From Sulfurospirillaceae bacterium (GTDB lineage Bacteria > Campylobacterota > Campylobacteria > Campylobacterales > Sulfurospirillaceae): a stretch of DNA of 8,777 nt. Under the pieces are notes generated by a model, which was not told the DNA's origin, searched no databases, and was given only the letters and a program-made list of their open reading frames with translations. Position 1 is the first letter of the stretch. Each line of letters begins with the position of its first letter. The stretch is taken from NCBI GenBank assembly GCA_028705785.1, contig JAQWCT010000103.1, positions 1 through 8,777 of the forward strand. The letters are read 5' to 3'. The position numbers were made by a program, and so were the translations under genes. Shown here one piece after another: positions 7,069-8,777 of the stretch.

Positions 7069-8012
7069 CGGATCGTAATTTCTGGATTGGTTTGAAAGGA
7101 TTTTGGGCTTTGAATATCGTTTACATGTAAAGATTTTGTATTGGCAGAGAGACTAGCGCGCAGGAGCAGTGACTCTTTGAGCAAGGCTTCACCAAACCAG
7201 ATTCCAATGTAACCTATGCGCTTAGTGTTGATGTCAAAAAGAGGTGTAAAGCCAAATAAAAAATCATCAGCTCTTGCAAATCCTTCTTCGAGTGAGTGTT
7301 TAGAAATCATTGAAGAGAGTATATCGTGGCAGTTTTTCGCACAGCTACTGTTGACCACGACAAAATTATTGATTTGTTCAAGCTCACTCATCCATGAGCC
7401 TATCTCTAAAAACTCTTTATCCATCAAGACTAAAAAGTGTATCTTTTTCTCGTCCAATCTTTGGGCAATGTCTTCAAATCCCATAATGACTTCAAGAGAA
7501 CCGATATAGGTTTCTTTATCAAAAATGGGGCATAGCGCTTTGATGTTGAGGCGTTTTCCAAGTTCAATTGAAACAAGCGGTGTTTGGTTTTGTTGCACTA
7601 AGGTGATACCTTTGCGAAAAGAGGAGAGGTCTGTGCCATAACTTTCAAAATCCCAGCTACGAACAAATGATTTGGCATCTTTAGTGTGGAGTTGCACATC
7701 GAGGTTTTCGATTTGGAGATAGTGTTTTACTTTTTTAATTTCTTGCGTAATGGCATCAAAAGCCAGTTTTCTATCACCGCTTAAGTAGCTTTTTTTCACT
7801 TCTTCATTGCTTGAGAGCATCAAGGCAACACTTAGGGCGAGTTGTTTTTGGTGGGCTATTAACTCTTGCGTGAGACTTAAGACACTTTCGACACTATTTT
7901 TAGCATCTTCAATGTAGAGATTGTGATTGGCACGATAGATTAAAAACCCAAGTGTGAGAATGGTGATAAAAAAAAGTCCAAAAAAGAGAGCAAAAGAGCG
8001 AATTGTTTTAAT
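7065..8012 (-). CDS. Stand-alone membrane-anchored periplasmic sensor, dCache_3-like, with probable ATT start
   Basis: Read from an ATT at 8012-8010, this is a 315-residue protein: a short basic N-terminus, one membrane helix (about residues 7-26), a helical stalk, then a periplasmic ligand-binding region. Residues about 110-180 contain VQLHT...SFVRSWDFESYG, DLSSFR, SIELGKR and IGSLEVIMGF, matching my memory of the dCache_3 double-sensor domain (PF14827). A membrane-distal second half ends in RIGYIGIWFG. No kinase, HAMP or signalling domain and no second membrane helix follow, so it must act through a partner, presumably the kinase two genes downstream. It carries a CxxxC pair (C224, C228) and C161 on the periplasmic side. 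No ATG, GTG or TTG occurs in frame between the upstream stop (8112-8114) and TTG at 7823. Starting there would delete the membrane helix and stalk. Confidence 0.85.
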   Translation of the reverse strand: MKTIRSFALFFGLFFITILTLGFLIYRANHNLYIEDAKNSVESVLSLTQELIAHQKQLALSVALMLSSNEEVKKSYLSGDRKLAFDAITQEIKKVKHYLQIENLDVQLHTKDAKSFVRSWDFESYGTDLSSFRKGITLVQQNQTPLVSIELGKRLNIKALCPIFDKETYIGSLEVIMGFEDIAQRLDEKKIHFLVLMDKEFLEIGSWMSELEQINNFVVVNSSCAKNCHDILSSMISKHSLEEGFARADDFLFGFTPLFDINTKRIGYIGIWFGEALLKESLLLRASLSANTKSLHVNDIQSPKSFQTNPEITIR

Positions 8013-8028
8013 AATAACTCCTTTTTTA
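8010..8028 (-). promoter_or_regulatory. Ribosome-binding site that decides the ATT start of the sensor gene
   Basis: On the minus strand an A-rich AAAAAAGGAG ends at 8018, and five bases (TTATT) separate it from ATT-AAA-ACA-ATT-CGC. The spacing is right for the ATT at 8012-8010. Another in-frame ATT at 8015 is only two bases from the site, and one at 8003 is 14 bases away. The predicted transcript start (near 8027) leaves no room for an upstream start codon. Confidence 0.65.
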
Positions 8029-8033
8029 AGAAA

Positions 8034-8062
8034 ATTATACCCAACGATAGCAAAATTGACGA
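8034..8062 (-). promoter_or_regulatory. Promoter of the sensor-regulator-kinase operon
   Basis: A perfect TATAAT (8039-8034 on the minus strand) with a 17-base spacer to TCGTCA (8062-8057, four of six matches to TTGACA). The predicted transcript start is near 8027, giving a leader of about 15 bases that is essentially just the Shine-Dalgarno. The -35 position falls on the direct repeat at 8055-8072, so a regulator bound there could repress or modulate this promoter (autoregulation). Confidence 0.6.
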
Positions 8063-8072
8063 AAGATTGACG
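8055..8072 (+). promoter_or_regulatory. ATTGACG direct repeat with 11-bp period, candidate regulator box
   Basis: ATTGACG occurs exactly at 8055-8061 and 8066-8072, with a 4-base spacer. A 7-4-7 tandem with an 11-bp repeat unit is the known layout of OmpR/PhoB-family sites such as the Pho box. It ends nine bases before the TATGAT -10 of the cytochrome gene, where a Pho-type activator box would replace the -35, and it also covers the -35 area of the divergent sensor operon promoter. That the neighbouring regulator binds here is inference. Confidence 0.55.
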
Positions 8073-8081
8073 CAGAAAGAT

Positions 8082-8087
8082 TATGAT
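8082..8087 (+). promoter_or_regulatory. -10 element of the cytochrome gene promoter
   Basis: TATGAT predicts a transcript start near 8094 and a leader of about 20 bases before the ATG at 8114. No TTGACA-like hexamer lies at standard 16-18 base spacing; the two TTGACG copies are 9 and 20 bases away. This is consistent with an activator-dependent promoter. Confidence 0.45.
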
Positions 8088-8113
8088 AGTGGTATCAAAA
8101 AAAGGAGATAGTC

Positions 8114-8777
8114 ATGAAAATGGTTTTGATGATGCGTTTTGGGCTAATAGCGTGTTGTGTGAGTGGGCTTTTTGCATTTGATGCAGGAGAGTTGGCTAAG
8201 CGTTCGGATAGAGGTTTTGCGCCTGTGACGGTTAAAGATTGGCAAGCCCCTGATGAAAAAAAGATACCCAATAATTTATTTGGTGATACGGTTCGTTATG
8301 GAAAAGCTTTGGTGAGCGAAACTTACAAATACATAGGTCCTGAAGTAGCCGATAAAAATATGCGCTATGCTGGCAATAACTTTGCTTGTGCCTCATGTCA
8401 CCAAGAAGCAGGCACTAAAAAATGGTCAGGACCGTTTATGTCAACTTATGCAAACTTTCCACAATACCGCAATCGTGACGAAACCATCGGAAGTATTGAG
8501 GGGAGAGTTAATGGTTGTATGGAGCGCAGTATGAACGGAAAGGCTTTACCAGAAGATGGCAAAGAGATGCGAGCCATCGTGACTTACATGTACTGGTTGG
8601 GACAGGGCGTTCCTCTTGGTGCAAAAGTTTCGGGAGCAGAGTTTCCACAGGTTGATAGAAAGATGATTATGAGCAGGGCTGCTGACCCGATAGCGGGTGA
8701 AAAAGTCTATAAAGAGCATTGTGTGTCTTGTCATGGTGCCAATGGCGAGGGTGTCAAGCGAGAAGGTAAAGCCAATG
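8114..8777 (+). CDS. tsdA: TsdA-like dihaem cytochrome c (thiosulfate dehydrogenase/tetrathionate reductase family), 3' end outside the window
   Basis: TsdA enzymes are periplasmic dihaem cytochromes that interconvert two thiosulfate and one tetrathionate. The visible 221 residues begin with a signal peptide (basic start, hydrophobic 8-20, probable cleavage after LFA-21). Then come a first haem site CASCH (92-96), the stretch GTKKWSGPFMSTYANFPQYR and the GRVNGCMERSMNGK segment with Cys135, 39 residues after His96. This fits the unusual His/Cys ligation of haem 1 known for TsdA. The second haem site is CVSCHG (203-208). The distal ligand of haem 2 lies beyond the window edge. The start is well supported by AGGAG (8103-8107) six bases before the ATG. 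The gene diverges from the sensor operon across about 100 bases. Catalytic direction (thiosulfate oxidation or tetrathionate respiration) cannot be decided from sequence; a related dihaem cytochrome is a less likely alternative. Confidence 0.85.
   Translation, partial: MKMVLMMRFGLIACCVSGLFAFDAGELAKRSDRGFAPVTVKDWQAPDEKKIPNNLFGDTVRYGKALVSETYKYIGPEVADKNMRYAGNNFACASCHQEAGTKKWSGPFMSTYANFPQYRNRDETIGSIEGRVNGCMERSMNGKALPEDGKEMRAIVTYMYWLGQGVPLGAKVSGAEFPQVDRKMIMSRAADPIAGEKVYKEHCVSCHGANGEGVKREGKAN

Noticed and set aside
7120..7131. Perfect 12-bp palindrome TTTACATGTAAA
   Set aside because: It lies inside the sensor coding sequence and is explained by ordinary codons. A similar TTTACATGTAA occurs within ribD coding, so there is no reason to call it an operator.
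8073..8075. CTG as a possible upstream start of the sensor gene (minus strand)
   Set aside because: It lies upstream of the TATAAT element and has no ribosome-binding site, so it would probably not be in the transcript.
8546..8734. Minus-strand 62-codon open frame inside the cytochrome gene
   Set aside because: It is a shadow opposite a strongly coding frame with two CxxCH motifs and has no features of its own.

Overview
The window looks like a chromosomal segment from a Campylobacterota (epsilonproteobacterial) genome, most likely a Sulfurospirillum-like free-living member. The evidence is the low-GC, A-rich coding style, the infB-rbfA-rimP gene order, the tight gene overlaps and the TsdA-type dihaem cytochrome. 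The genus is an inference from gene content, not a proven assignment.

Left half (1-4798, all + strand): a tightly overlapping operon. It holds the 3' part of infB (translation initiation factor IF-2, cut by the window edge), rbfA and rimP (both 30S subunit maturation factors), ribD (bifunctional deaminase/reductase of riboflavin synthesis) and a TauE/SafE-family membrane permease. Each start lies inside the end of the preceding gene, by 4 to 23 bases, so translational coupling is likely.

Middle (4799-5275): a 215-base gap with two inverted repeats and a candidate promoter, then a 71-residue cold-shock protein with a clear intrinsic terminator. The mRNA leader appears long, about 150 bases, as is common for cold-shock genes.

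Right half (5274-8777): a minus-strand three-gene signalling operon, diverging from a plus-strand cytochrome gene cut by the window end. In transcription order the operon is a membrane-anchored periplasmic sensor resembling the dCache_3 domain with no kinase of its own, an OmpR/PhoB-type response regulator, and a HAMP-less histidine kinase. The cytochrome resembles TsdA (thiosulfate dehydrogenase/tetrathionate reductase): an exported protein with two CxxCH motifs and the family's extra cysteine. The roughly 100-base divergent region holds a perfect TATAAT for the sensor operon, a TATGAT -10 for the cytochrome, and a perfect ATTGACG direct repeat with 11-base periodicity between them. That arrangement resembles OmpR/PhoB-family binding sites.

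The main point of interest is this last locus: a candidate three-component sensor system controlling a sulfur-compound cytochrome through an 11-bp-periodic box. The sensor gene has no ATG, GTG or TTG at its logical start. It appears to begin with ATT directly after a strong Shine-Dalgarno, so standard gene calling would truncate it and remove its membrane anchor.
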